Positions 24,126-32,741 are shown, counted from the stretch's first letter. The stretch: DNA of 51,054 nucleotides from CAZTTG01 sp964615935 (GCA_964615935.1 CAZTTG010000046.1:1-51054); one strand, 5' to 3'. Made by a program: numbers and translations. Notes: generated by a model not told the origin, from the sequence alone.

Positions 24126-25031
24126 CTAGTCGGATCGCAAGAGCCGGCGGATCTCCTCGATCCGGACGTCCTGCACCAGGGAGGGACGGGATTCCAGGAG
24201 CGCGTCCTGCAGACGGGGCTCGTGCTCCCAGCCGGGTCGGGCGAAGCGGAAGACGATCAGGCCGTCCTCGTCGGGGTCGTAGCGCAGGATGGCCCGCTGA
24301 TCCTCGAGGTGCAGGGCGGTCATCGGTCGGAAGAGCTGGACCAGGAGCTCGGACGCTCCGGGGTCCTCGGCGGCCTTGGCCGACTGGGCCAGCATCCCCG
24401 ACAGGATCTTCGCCGCGGCGGCCGGCGACAGGGGGCCGCTGATCTCGAGCGCCCCGCCGCGCAGGCCGAACCACGCCCGGCCCTCCTTCGCGTGCTCGGC
24501 CCACAGCCTGCGCGTGGGATCGTCCAGCCAGCCGAGCTCCTCGCCCACGATCCCGTCCTCGGCCTCCTCGCGCAGGGACTCGTTCAGGGCCTCGTTGGCG
24601 AGCTCGACGAGCTCGGAGACGGACTCGAAGCGCAGGTGCTGGTACAGGCCCAGCCGCCCCTCGTCGTCGCGAAAGAAGCCCTTCTGCTGGAGGGAGACCC
24701 GGGGGACGTAGGCGAGGAATCGCTCTTCGAGCTCGCCCTCCATCTCCTCCGGATCCAGGTCGTCCAGGTCGGCCTCCCAGGGCCAGTCCAGGACGATGAA
24801 GTGCCGGTGCCCCCGGACGATCCCCTCCAGGGCGTCGAGCCCGACCTGGAGCTCGTCCGCCTTCTCCCCGTGCGCGTGGAGCGCCTCGTAGATCAGGAGG
24901 ACGTCCAGGGCGTCGCCCTCGGCGTCGTGCCGCAGCTGGATCTCCTGGTGCTCGAACTGGAAGCTGGCGCAGGAGCTCGCCAGGAGGGCCACGAGGATGG
25001 CGGGTATCGTGCGGGTGTGGAGCGGTCGCAT
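24126..25031 (-). CDS. Lipoprotein of unknown function
   Basis: The 301-residue product starts at ATG 25031, with AAGGAGG 5 nt upstream; a longer in-frame start at 25076 lacks a ribosome site. The leader IPAILVALLASSCASF ends in a lipobox-like ASSC. The mature part is acidic (EGDALDVLLIYEALHAHGEK, WPWEADLDDLDPEEMEGELE) and mixed alpha/beta, with no motif I recognise. The repeated mention of a ratio of charged residues around DLDDLDPEEMEG suggests a soluble periplasmic domain. It precedes the transglutaminase gene by 21 nt, so a shared function in the envelope is possible. Confidence 0.75.
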   Translation of the reverse strand: MRPLHTRTIPAILVALLASSCASFQFEHQEIQLRHDAEGDALDVLLIYEALHAHGEKADELQVGLDALEGIVRGHRHFIVLDWPWEADLDDLDPEEMEGELEERFLAYVPRVSLQQKGFFRDDEGRLGLYQHLRFESVSELVELANEALNESLREEAEDGIVGEELGWLDDPTRRLWAEHAKEGRAWFGLRGGALEISGPLSPAAAAKILSGMLAQSAKAAEDPGASELLVQLFRPMTALHLEDQRAILRYDPDEDGLIVFRFARPGWEHEPRLQDALLESRPSLVQDVRIEEIRRLLRSD

Positions 25032-25124
25032 GCTGGCCTCCTTCTGCTGGGGAGCTCGACCGATCGGGCGATCCATTCTCGGGCCTGGCGGCCGTACGTC
25101 CAGCGGCAGCGCCGCGGCCCTCCG

Positions 25125-25424
25125 TCAAAACCTCCACAGGATCAGCAGCAGGCCCCCCGCCAGGATCGCGACCAGCACGCGCAGGCCCCAGCGCCTGAGG
25201 GCGCGGCGCGCGCTCCCGCCGGCGCCGGGCCCGAATTCCTCCTCGAGGAAGCCCTCGTAGTCGAAGTCGCCCGGCTCCTCGTGCTCGACCAGGTACGCGG
25301 ACCTGGACCACCCGGTCCGGGCGTCGGAGCCGCAGGTGCAGCAGGCGGTGGCCCCCTCGCGCACGGGGGCTCCGCAATGGGGGCAGGCGAAGGTGGGCCG
25401 CTTCTTGCGTCGGCGGGGGCTCAC
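25125..25424 (-). CDS. Small zinc-ribbon membrane protein
   Basis: The product is 99 residues if it starts at GTG 25424, or 103 from GTG 25436. A Cys4 zinc ribbon comes first (CPHCGAPVREGATACCTCGSD). An acidic linker follows (EEPGDFDYEGFLEEEFG). One C-terminal membrane helix (LRVLVAILAGGLLLILW) is near the end, so it should be a tail-anchored inner-membrane protein with the zinc ribbon in the cytoplasm. A TACCGT box ends 10 nt before GTG 25424, which favours that start. The function is unknown. Confidence 0.65.
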   Translation of the reverse strand: MSPRRRKKRPTFACPHCGAPVREGATACCTCGSDARTGWSRSAYLVEHEEPGDFDYEGFLEEEFGPGAGGSARRALRRWGLRVLVAILAGGLLLILWRF

Positions 25425-25434
25425 GGCGGGCCCC

Positions 25435-25440
25435 ACGGTA
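25435..25440 (-). promoter_or_regulatory. -10-like box of the zinc-ribbon gene (leaderless type)
   Basis: The minus strand reads TACCGT, then 10 nt, then GTG 25424. It fits the leaderless pattern of this window. The alternative start at 25436 would overlap the box. Confidence 0.35.
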
Positions 25441-25530
25441 CCCGATCCGGCCCGCCGGGGGCCCCCCCTCGCGCGGGCGTGTTACGCTCGTCCCGGCCTG
25501 GCCCCGCCGGAGGGGCCATGGGAGGCAGCC

Positions 25531-25686
25531 ATGCGGATCAATCCGGATCTCGTGTCCCGCGCTGCGGTCGTGGCGGGCCTGGCGTGCGCGCTTCTGGCGG
25601 GCGGAGGTGGGTCCTTCGGGACCCGGGTGGTCCTCGAGCGAAGACCTCGGGAGGAGAGGGGCTCCGCCGGGGACGAGGAGCGCTGA
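25531..25686 (+). CDS. Possible 51-residue membrane protein
   Basis: ATG 25531 has GGAGG at 25521-25525, an ideal distance. The predicted peptide begins MRINPDLVSRAAVVAGLAC and has one hydrophobic stretch (AAVVAGLACALLAGGGG), then a charged tail rich in Arg and Glu ending at TGA 25684. It sits 13 nt before the next gene, as in an operon. No homologue is known to me. A chance frame of this size is possible in such GC-rich DNA, but the ribosome site argues for a real gene. Confidence 0.4.
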   Translation: MRINPDLVSRAAVVAGLACALLAGGGGSFGTRVVLERRPREERGSAGDEER

Positions 25687-25699
25687 GGCGAGGCGGCGG

Positions 25700-27607
25700 A
25701 TGACGGGCATGCGGATCCTCCTGGGTCTCGCGCTCTGCGCCGCGGCGATTGCGGCGCTGGCGCTCCTGCTCTCTCGCGGTGGGGACGAGCCTCCGGCCGC
25801 GGCGCCCGTCGCAACCGAGGGACCGATGGCGCCGGGCGCGGCCGAGGCGAGCGTGACCGAGCCACTGGGGGGCCAGCGCTCGGCGGCCGAGCTCGGATCC
25901 GCGCGCCGGCCCGCTGGCGCGGCGGCATCGGCGGCCAGGTCCATCCTTCGCGGAAGGGTCGTCGAGCGCGAGACGAGCTCGCCCATCCCGGGGGCCTCGA
26001 TCCGGCTGGTGATGCCCGGCCAGGGGGAAGAATCCGCTCGCGTCGTGCAGGCCGACGAGAAGGGCCTCATCCGGGCCCGCGATCTTCCCGGGCACTCCCA
26101 CGTGGACCTGGAGTACGTGCCCCGCGAAGACGAGAGGGATCGCTCCTGGCGCATCCGGCCCGGGTCGGTCTACATCCCCAGGGCCGGGAAGGCGCGCCAG
26201 CGAGGGCCGGTTCTCCTGCGGGTCGACGCGGCGCAGGTCGTGCTCCGGGTGCGGGTGATCGATGCGGAGGATCGGCCGGTTCCGGAGGCCCTCGTCACCG
26301 CGAGCTGGCCGGGGCCGCGACGCGAGTGGGCGAGGTCCGAGGGCGCGCTCTCGACGGACGCTCGGGGCGAGGTCCTCTACCCGCTCTTCGGCCAGAACGC
26401 TGGGAAAACCGTCTTCCTGGAAGCGATGAGCAGGGACGGAAGCTCGATGAGCGGGAGCCTGCGGCTCGATCCGCCGCACGTCTCCCGGCTGCACGTGCTG
26501 CGGCTCCTGGAGCCGGCGGAGCTCGCGGTGCGGGTCCTCGACGACGACGGCCGGGCGCTTGCCGGCACGGTCATCTCGCTGCTCGCCAGCCTGGGAGGCA
26601 CCGACTACCCGGCCTCCTCGGGGAAGGCCGACGCGGAGGGGTCGTTTGGCTTCCACGACCTCGCCCCCGGCAGCTATTCGGTGCACGCCTGGCACCAGGC
26701 GTCGGACCGCGAGGCCGAACAGCGGATCCACCTGCTGCCGGCTCGCAGCGGGCGCGTGGACCTGAAGCTCGCCCCGGGCGCGATCGGGCTCGCCGCGGCC
26801 GGATGGGTGCTGGACGAGGCGGGCCGGCCGCTCGCGGACCTGAAGGTCTCGGCCGAGGTGGTGGACGAGCGGGGAAGGGAGGACCAGGTCCAGGCGACCA
26901 CCGACGAGGAGGGGGGCTTCGAGCTCTGGGCTCGCCGCGCGCCCTGGGCGCAGGTGGAGATCGGCGGCCGGGTCGGCGACGACCGCTATGAGCCGGCGGT
27001 GCAGCTGATCCCCTTCGGCAGCCGCGACCTCGCGATCCGGCGCATCGAGTCCTACCCCTGGCGCGAGCTGAGCATCCGGGCCACGGACGCGCCGACCGGC
27101 GAACCGCTCCGCGGGGCGTGGGTCTGGGCGCGATCGCCCAGCGGGAAGGTCCGTCGGATCGGGAAGACGGATGAGGAGGGGGTGTGGACGGAGGAGGTCA
27201 GGCCAGGTCCTCACGATGAGTGGTGCGTGACCCACATCAAGCACCGCCCCTTCTTCTTCTCGCTGCCAGCGGCCCCGCAGGGGAAGACCCTCCTAGTCGA
27301 CGCCGCACTCCCGCCTGGCTGCGACCTGCTCATCCGGATCGTCGATAGGCGGACCGGGGAGCCCCTGACCGGGGCGGGGGTGTGGAGGCCGGACGGGCTC
27401 CTGGCGCAGAGCGGGGCCGACGGCTGGGCCCGACCGAGCTCGGCCACCGGCGCCCGCTCCAGCCTGAGGGTGATCGCGCAAGGGTACGAGTCGATGCTGG
27501 TCTCGCCGTACAAGCGCCCGCCCTGGGGCTCCGACGTGAAGCTCGAGCCGAAGCGGAAGAGGGGCAAGGCGGGCCGGCGCGACGAGCGGGAGGGGGATGG
27601 GCGCTGA
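25700..27607 (+). CDS. Membrane-anchored carboxypeptidase-regulatory-like repeat protein
   Basis: The 635-residue product starts at ATG 25700, preceded by GAGGCGG. An N-terminal membrane anchor or signal (ILLGLALCAAAIAALALLLS) leads to an Ala/Pro/Glu-rich linker. Several beta-sandwich units follow, recognisable by LRGRVVERETSSPIPGASI, VRVIDAEDRPVPEALVTA, GWVLDEAGRPLADLKVSA and IRATDAPTGEPLRGAWVW. The last repeats end in a basic tail (KRKRGKAGRRDEREG). The repeat type is the same as in the sigma-fusion protein at 14940-18209, but no sigma domain is present. The product is probably exposed outside the cytoplasm. The function is unknown. Confidence 0.75.
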   Translation: MTGMRILLGLALCAAAIAALALLLSRGGDEPPAAAPVATEGPMAPGAAEASVTEPLGGQRSAAELGSARRPAGAAASAARSILRGRVVERETSSPIPGASIRLVMPGQGEESARVVQADEKGLIRARDLPGHSHVDLEYVPREDERDRSWRIRPGSVYIPRAGKARQRGPVLLRVDAAQVVLRVRVIDAEDRPVPEALVTASWPGPRREWARSEGALSTDARGEVLYPLFGQNAGKTVFLEAMSRDGSSMSGSLRLDPPHVSRLHVLRLLEPAELAVRVLDDDGRALAGTVISLLASLGGTDYPASSGKADAEGSFGFHDLAPGSYSVHAWHQASDREAEQRIHLLPARSGRVDLKLAPGAIGLAAAGWVLDEAGRPLADLKVSAEVVDERGREDQVQATTDEEGGFELWARRAPWAQVEIGGRVGDDRYEPAVQLIPFGSRDLAIRRIESYPWRELSIRATDAPTGEPLRGAWVWARSPSGKVRRIGKTDEEGVWTEEVRPGPHDEWCVTHIKHRPFFFSLPAAPQGKTLLVDAALPPGCDLLIRIVDRRTGEPLTGAGVWRPDGLLAQSGADGWARPSSATGARSSLRVIAQGYESMLVSPYKRPPWGSDVKLEPKRKRGKAGRRDEREGDGR

Positions 27608-27704
27608 GGCGACTCTCGCGCCTCGCGGTTGAATCCCTGGGCGGTTTTTGAGTATGGGGGCGGGCCGCCCGGCCCGCGCCGGGGAGAGGGAGGCCCCCAG
27701 CACC

Positions 27705-28331
27705 ATGAGCGAAGACCTGACCCGCTGTCCGCACTGCCACGCCAAGATCACCGCCCCCCGGCCCGAGGCCTGCGGCTACTGCGGGGTGGCGCTGCCCGCG
27801 GCCCACGAGCCGGCTCCGGTCGCTCCCCAGGATGTCCGCGCGGGTCGGCTGGCCGGCGTCCGGGAGAACGCCGAGTTCTCGGAGCTGATGGGCCGCACTC
27901 CCTCGACCGCGGGGATGGCCTTCGGGCTGGTGTTCATGATCGGCTTCATGGTCCTGTTCGCCGGAGTGGCGCTGTTCATGGCCGCGGGGATCCTCGGGAT
28001 GGGAGGCGGAGTCCTCGCCGTGGTGCCCGCCGGCATGGCCGTCCTGGCGGTGCTCGTGCTCGGAGTCTTCGCGGTCAAGGCCGCCCGCACGATACGGGCT
28101 CCGCTGCAGCGCGTGCCGGCCGAGGTCCTCGACGAGCGGGTCGAGCTCACGGGCGAGGGGCAGAATCACCACACGCGGAGCCGCAACTACGTCCTGCTCG
28201 AGTTCGAGAACGGCGTTCGCCGCGAGTGCCGCACCAGCGGCCGGATCGCCGGCCGGGTGGCCCCCGGGGACGTGGGGGTGGCCTACTTCAAGCGCGACTA
28301 CCTGTTCGACTTCCAGCTCGTGCGCGCCTGA
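27705..28331 (+). CDS. Zinc-ribbon membrane protein with DUF2500-like tail
   Basis: The 208-residue product starts at ATG 27705 (MSEDLTRCPHC); a longer frame from 27648 adds non-homologous residues. An N-terminal zinc ribbon reads CPHCHAKITAPRPEACGYCG. Two membrane helices follow (AFGLVFMIGFMVLFAGVALFM and the run at LAVVPAGMAVLAVLVLGVFAV, each cited as a landmark). The C-terminal ~80 residues (NYVLLEFENGVRREC, then GRVAPGDVGVAYFKRDYLFDF) resemble DUF2500-like soluble domains. A Cys-rich cytoplasmic head and a small beta-domain tail are predicted. The role is unknown. GGGAGG lies about 13 nt upstream of the ATG, slightly far for a normal ribosome site. Confidence 0.65.
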   Translation: MSEDLTRCPHCHAKITAPRPEACGYCGVALPAAHEPAPVAPQDVRAGRLAGVRENAEFSELMGRTPSTAGMAFGLVFMIGFMVLFAGVALFMAAGILGMGGGVLAVVPAGMAVLAVLVLGVFAVKAARTIRAPLQRVPAEVLDERVELTGEGQNHHTRSRNYVLLEFENGVRRECRTSGRIAGRVAPGDVGVAYFKRDYLFDFQLVRA

Positions 28332-28365
28332 GCGGATGCGCTGGCGGAGAAGGGGGAGCGCGCGT

Positions 28366-29928
28366 ATGCTCGGGACGAGCGGACAGATGGGATTCACTGA
28401 GCTTCGGCGTGTTCTGGTCGCGGCGATCCCGATCCTGATCGGGGTCGAGGCCGCGGGTCAGTATGCCTCCGAGAACGTCTCGCTGATCGCGCAGCTCGAT
28501 CTGACCCACTTCGGCGCCGAGAGCGGCAACGACAGCTGGGGCTACACCTCGCCCAGCGGCCGGGAGTATGCGCTCTTCTGCCACTCGTCGGGGACGGCCT
28601 TCATCGAGATCACGGATCCCACCCAGCCGGTGATCCTGGCCAACCTGGCGGGCCCGGTCAGCTTCTATCGCGACGTCAAGGTGTACGAGGATCACGCCTA
28701 CGTGATCAGCGACGGGGGCGGGGGAATCCAGGTCTTCGACCTGGCGGGCATCGACGCGGGTCAGGTGGTCTACAAGGGCAGCGTGATCGGTCCGGGGACT
28801 CCGATGACGCACAACCAATCGATCGACGAGGTGAGCGGGTTCCTGTATCGAATCCGCGGGGGGACCAGCGAGGGTCTGCGCATCTACGACATCGTCGCCG
28901 ATCCCGATGCGCCGGTGTACGTGGGCTCGTACTCGCTGCAGCTCGTGCACGACGCCCAGGTGGTGACGTACACGTCGGGGCCTTATGCGGGTCGACAGGT
29001 GGCCTTCTGCCTGGGGCCCGGCGGGGGTGGGAATCCGGATGGCTTGACCATCCTGGACGTCACCGACAAGGCGGGGATCTTCGCGCTGGGGGGGTGCGGG
29101 TGGCCGGGTCTGTCGAGGCCGCATCAGGGGTGGCTGGGCCCGGATCGGAGGTATCTGTACGTCAATGACGAGGGGTCGGCGCACGCTTCCGTCACGTATG
29201 TGATCGACGTCTCGGACCTCGGAAGCCCCTTCCTGGCGGGGAGCTTCACCAACGGGAACACGGCCAGGTGTCACAACCTCTTCGTGCACGGCTACCGGGT
29301 GTTCGAGGCGAACTACGCCAGTGGGTTGCGGGTGTGGGACATCGCCTTGGATCCGGTGCATGCGACGGAGGTCGCGTGGTTCGACACGCATCCGGAGGAT
29401 GATTCGAACCAGTTCAAGGGGTTGTTCAGCACCTATCCGTACTTCGCCAGCGGGGTGATCCTGGGGAGCGACATCAGCCGTGGGCTGTTCCTGTTCCGGG
29501 TCGAGGTGCCTCCGGGCGTGTACTGCACCTCGAAGGTGAACTCGCAGGGCTGTTCGCCGACGATCGGGTCTTCGGGGGTGCCGAGCGTCACGGACCCCGG
29601 TCCGTTCGAGGTGTCCTGCTCTCAAGTCGTCCCGGGCAAGAGCGGGTTGTTCTTCTACGGGTATCGCCCGGCCGGTCTGGCCTTTCAGGGTGGGTTCCTG
29701 TGCGTGGAGCCTCCCGTTCGTCGTACGTCGCTTCAGAGCTCGGGCGGGGCGGCGGCCTGCAGCGGGAGCTTCCTTTTGGATGTCAACGGGATCATCCAGG
29801 GCGGGCTCGACCCCGGGCTGGTCCTGGGGGCGGAGGTCTTTGGACAGTACTGGTCGCGAGACCCGCTGGATCCGACGGGGTTTGGCACGAGTCTGTCGGA
29901 TGGCCTGCGGTTTGCGATTGGGCCTTGA
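28366..29928 (+). CDS. Choice-of-anchor-B (LVIVD-repeat) propeller with planctomycete-type C-terminal domain
   Basis: The 520-residue product has a start at ATG 28366 (GGGGGAG 7 nt upstream) or ATG 28387. A signal peptide (RRVLVAAIPILIGVEAAG) is followed by a propeller of LVIVD-type repeats, with SWGYTSPSGREYALFC, FYRDVKVYEDHAYVISDGG, MTHNQSIDEVSGFLYR and HDAQVVTYTSGPYAGRQ. This is the choice-of-anchor-B pattern. From YCTSKVNSQGCSPTIGSSG to the end (~390-520) there is a separate Cys-containing domain with GFLCVEPPVRRT and a final WSRDPLDPTGFGTSLSDGLRF. The same domain ends the sugar dehydrogenase at 46813-48428. It probably serves attachment or sorting at the cell surface. Confidence 0.8.
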   Translation: MLGTSGQMGFTELRRVLVAAIPILIGVEAAGQYASENVSLIAQLDLTHFGAESGNDSWGYTSPSGREYALFCHSSGTAFIEITDPTQPVILANLAGPVSFYRDVKVYEDHAYVISDGGGGIQVFDLAGIDAGQVVYKGSVIGPGTPMTHNQSIDEVSGFLYRIRGGTSEGLRIYDIVADPDAPVYVGSYSLQLVHDAQVVTYTSGPYAGRQVAFCLGPGGGGNPDGLTILDVTDKAGIFALGGCGWPGLSRPHQGWLGPDRRYLYVNDEGSAHASVTYVIDVSDLGSPFLAGSFTNGNTARCHNLFVHGYRVFEANYASGLRVWDIALDPVHATEVAWFDTHPEDDSNQFKGLFSTYPYFASGVILGSDISRGLFLFRVEVPPGVYCTSKVNSQGCSPTIGSSGVPSVTDPGPFEVSCSQVVPGKSGLFFYGYRPAGLAFQGGFLCVEPPVRRTSLQSSGGAAACSGSFLLDVNGIIQGGLDPGLVLGAEVFGQYWSRDPLDPTGFGTSLSDGLRFAIGP

Positions 29929-30106
29929 TTGGGGGGGGGCTGTCCCCTGACGGGCTTCCCGGGGGCCCCGTCGCGCGCGGGGCCTGGAGTCGGCCACCCG
30001 GCGCCCGGCGGCCGGGGCCGCGGGCGCCGGAGCGGCCGCAGCTGCGCGCGAACGGGGCCCCGGAAAGCCCGGCAGAGGGCAGAAGTCACCCCCCCCCGTG
30101 AACCCC
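29929..30106. other. Intergenic region between convergent genes with a hairpin
   Basis: This 178-bp stretch separates the ends of two convergent genes. A 7-bp hairpin GGCCCCG/CGGGGCC (29964-29970 with 29978-29984) and a G9 run at 29933-29941 are seen. No U-rich tail follows on either strand, so a standard intrinsic terminator is not evident. Confidence 0.35.
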
Positions 30107-31792
30107 CTAATCCCTCCCCCCCCGCCGGATACGTCGAAACGCCACCGACACCACCGACCCCCGCGACCCTCTCGCCCGCGGGAATCGATTCATATGCTCG
30201 ACATACATCCGCGCCACGTGCCTCCAGTGGCACACCTCATCCACATACCGCCGCGCCGCCGCCTCCATGCCGGCGCGCCGCCCCGGGTCATCCCCCAGCT
30301 CGACCAGGAGGCGCGCCAGCTCGGACACCTCGTCCACGCCCCGCGGCACCTTGACCACACAGTCCTCCGGCAGACCAGCCTGCTCCGGGCCATCGCTGGC
30401 GATCACCCCGCGCCCCAGAGAAAGCGCCTGGTGCACCCCCCCCGAAGCCCCCCCCGTCGACGGCCCCCGGAGCTGCACCGCCAGGTCCGCAGCGTGCAAC
30501 CAGGACCAGGCCGTCTCCTGCGGCACCCAGTCCTCCAGCCGCACGGAGCCCTCCAGCTTCAGGCGGCGCACCAGGGAGCGGGCATCGAACTGGTCCGGTT
30601 CGAGCGAGCCCACCAGCGCGAGATGCAGATCCGGGCGCTCGCGCCGCGCCCGCGCCAGGGCCTTGAGCAACACGTCCACCCGCTTGTGCGCCTGCACCTT
30701 GCCGAAGCTCGCGATCAGGAAGCCGTCCCGCCAGGGCCCCGATAGCCCCAGCCGATCCCGCTCCGGACCGCGGTCCTCCTCGCGCCAGCGACTCTCCCCA
30801 CCGTGCGGCACCACCCCGATCGGCGTGGGCTGGTTGCGCGAGTCCAGGATGAGCTGCTTCACGTGCTCGGAGTGAACCAGGAAGGCGTCCGCCAGGCGGA
30901 CGATCGAGCGGTTCAGGCTCAGCTCGAATCGAAGGCCCGCCGGATCGCGTAGCCGGGGCGCCGCGACCACCGGCCCGTGAAGGTCGATCGCGTGCTCGCC
31001 CGCCGCGTCCCAGTACCGGATGGATGCCACGAACACGCCCAGGCGGCGCCGGTCCCCGCTCCGGCGCTGCCCGCCGGTCCGCCGCGCGGCGCTCGACTCC
31101 AGCGCCAGCAGCGGGCGGTCCAGGGCCGGGAGCTCGACCTCGAGCTCGATCTCGCGCTCCGTCTCCGTGAAGGCGCGACTCCCCAGGCGAGACCCCCGGT
31201 GCAGGAGGCTCGCGCTGCGGCCCGGCTCGCCGATGAGCTCCAGGCGCGCCCTCCGGACGCCTCGGCCCGGCAGGCGGAAGAGGGCCGTCTGGCTCGTCCA
31301 GCGCCCCTCCGCCTCCGGCCCGTGCCAGCCCTCGACGAGCGCGGCCCCGGACGCCGCCGCCCGGTCCGCGTCCCGCTCGACCGGCCGAGCCCGGCGGTTC
31401 CGCCACCACCGGCGCAGCTCCGCCATCCCGCCCTCGCGCAGCAGCAGGCGCGCGGCCCGCAAGCCGCCCCGCGCGAGATCGGGCCAGGCCGCCAGCGCCA
31501 GGTCGAACAGCACCCAGTCGTGCAGCACCACGGTCCCGCCGATGGCGCGCACCATGGGGACCATGAAGGCGTGGTGGATCTCGTTCCCGAGCTGGTAGAG
31601 AACCTGATCGAAGTGGCGCGCGTCGAGATCGGAGATCGGGCGCGACTCCTGGCCCGGAGGGGCATCCTCCTCACCCCGCCGCGTGAAGAGACGGAGGTCG
31701 CACTCCTCCCTCAGAAAGGGCAGGAGGTGCCGGGTGTAGTCCCCGATGCCGGAGCGCAACGAGGCCGGGGTGGTGATCAGTGCGACCTTCAC
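30107..31792 (-). CDS. GT4-type glycosyltransferase with inserted beta-rich domain
   Basis: The 561-residue product starts at GTG 31792 (GGAGG 8 nt upstream), avoiding overlap with map. The N-terminal Rossmann half begins VKVALITTPASLRSGIGDYT and contains FDQVLYQLGNEIHHAFM and GTVVLHDWVLFD. A beta-rich insert of about 120 residues follows. It begins VEGWHGPEAEGRWTSQTALF and continues with LEVELPALDRPLLALE; the GWxxxExxxRWT pattern recalls a carbohydrate-binding-like module seen in envelope enzymes. The C-terminal half has FLIASFGKVQAHKRVDVLL and the donor site near LRGPSTGGASGGVHQALSLG. The substrate is unknown. It is likely involved in capsule, O-antigen-like or exopolysaccharide synthesis. 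Confidence 0.8.
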   Translation of the reverse strand: MKVALITTPASLRSGIGDYTRHLLPFLREECDLRLFTRRGEEDAPPGQESRPISDLDARHFDQVLYQLGNEIHHAFMVPMVRAIGGTVVLHDWVLFDLALAAWPDLARGGLRAARLLLREGGMAELRRWWRNRRARPVERDADRAAASGAALVEGWHGPEAEGRWTSQTALFRLPGRGVRRARLELIGEPGRSASLLHRGSRLGSRAFTETEREIELEVELPALDRPLLALESSAARRTGGQRRSGDRRRLGVFVASIRYWDAAGEHAIDLHGPVVAAPRLRDPAGLRFELSLNRSIVRLADAFLVHSEHVKQLILDSRNQPTPIGVVPHGGESRWREEDRGPERDRLGLSGPWRDGFLIASFGKVQAHKRVDVLLKALARARRERPDLHLALVGSLEPDQFDARSLVRRLKLEGSVRLEDWVPQETAWSWLHAADLAVQLRGPSTGGASGGVHQALSLGRGVIASDGPEQAGLPEDCVVKVPRGVDEVSELARLLVELGDDPGRRAGMEAAARRYVDEVCHWRHVARMYVEHMNRFPRARGSRGSVVSVAFRRIRRGGRD

Positions 31793-31847
31793 GACGCGCC
31801 CCTCCGCTCTCCTCCTCCTCCCGGAACGACCTCCGGCCAGATTCCCA

Positions 31848-32741
31848 TCAAGCCGTGATGACCTCGACCCCGTCCGGCGCCAGGTAGTAGGTGTGCTCGC
31901 TCTGGGCAACCATCACGCCCTCCTGCTCCACCAGCGGCGGGAAGCGCACCAGGACGCCCTGGCGCGCGAGCTTGCCCAGGGTGTCATCCACGATCGCCGG
32001 ATCGAATTCGTCGAAGTAGCGCCGGGCGATCGGCAGGCCGCGCCAGGAGTCGATCGCACTCAGGAGCGCGCGATCGAGCCCCTTGGCTCGCCTCGGCGGC
32101 CGCCTCATCATGAAGACCTCCGCCTTGCCGCGCTCGTGGATCATCCCCTCGCCCGTGCAGGAGAAGGGCTCGATGGCGATGACCATCCCGGTCTGGAGGC
32201 GCGGGCCGCCGCGCTCGGCCCGGTTCGGGATCTGGGGGGCGGTGTGCACCTTCCAGCGGCCCAGGCCGTGCCCGGTCAGGTTGCGGATCGGCTCGTAGCC
32301 GGCGGCGGTGATGGTGCGCTCGATGGCGGCGCCGATCTCCCCCACGGCTCGCCCGTCCTCGAGCAGCGCCATGGCCGCCGCCAGGGCGTCGGCCGAGGCG
32401 CCGATCAGGCTTCCCCAGCGGCCGTCGGTGCTCAGGTCCATCGAGGTGGCCGTGTCGGCGATGTAACCGTCGACGTGCACGCCCAGGTCCACCTTGACGC
32501 AGTCGCCCTCCTGATAGGTGCTCGCATCGGTGGGTGAGGAGCAGTAGTGGGCGGCGATGGCGTTGCGGCTCGACTGAGCCGGGAAGGCGGGCGCTCCCCC
32601 GCCCTCGCGAATCATGCTCTCGATGGTCTCGAGCACGTACCGGATCTCCACCCCCGGCCGGACCGCCTGGCGGGCCCACTCCCGGCACTCGGCGGCGATC
32701 CGTCCGGCCTTGCGGTGGCATTCGAGGGCGTAGGCTTCCAC
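31848..32741 (-). CDS. map: Methionine aminopeptidase, type II (archaeal/eukaryotic-like)
   Basis: The 297-residue product removes the initiator Met from new proteins, using two divalent metal ions. The start GTG 32741 gives the length usual for archaeal enzymes (~295). The metal ligands are visible: Asp85 in KVDLGVHVDG, Asp96 in YIADTATS, His158 in NLTGHGLG, Glu191 in AIEPF and Glu282 in AQSEHTYY. The 11-residue Asp-Asp spacing and the C-terminal insertion with a winged-helix-like segment (VDDTLGKLARQGVLVRFPPL) mark type II. Bacteria normally carry type I. A TATCCT box 9 nt upstream of the GTG supports this start and a leaderless transcript. The glycosyltransferase gene follows 55 nt downstream. 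Confidence 0.88.
   Translation of the reverse strand: MEAYALECHRKAGRIAAECREWARQAVRPGVEIRYVLETIESMIREGGGAPAFPAQSSRNAIAAHYCSSPTDASTYQEGDCVKVDLGVHVDGYIADTATSMDLSTDGRWGSLIGASADALAAAMALLEDGRAVGEIGAAIERTITAAGYEPIRNLTGHGLGRWKVHTAPQIPNRAERGGPRLQTGMVIAIEPFSCTGEGMIHERGKAEVFMMRRPPRRAKGLDRALLSAIDSWRGLPIARRYFDEFDPAIVDDTLGKLARQGVLVRFPPLVEQEGVMVAQSEHTYYLAPDGVEVITA

Noticed and set aside
29964..29984. Intrinsic terminator between convergent genes
   Set aside because: The hairpin has no U-rich tail on either strand, so it was listed only as part of the intergenic region.
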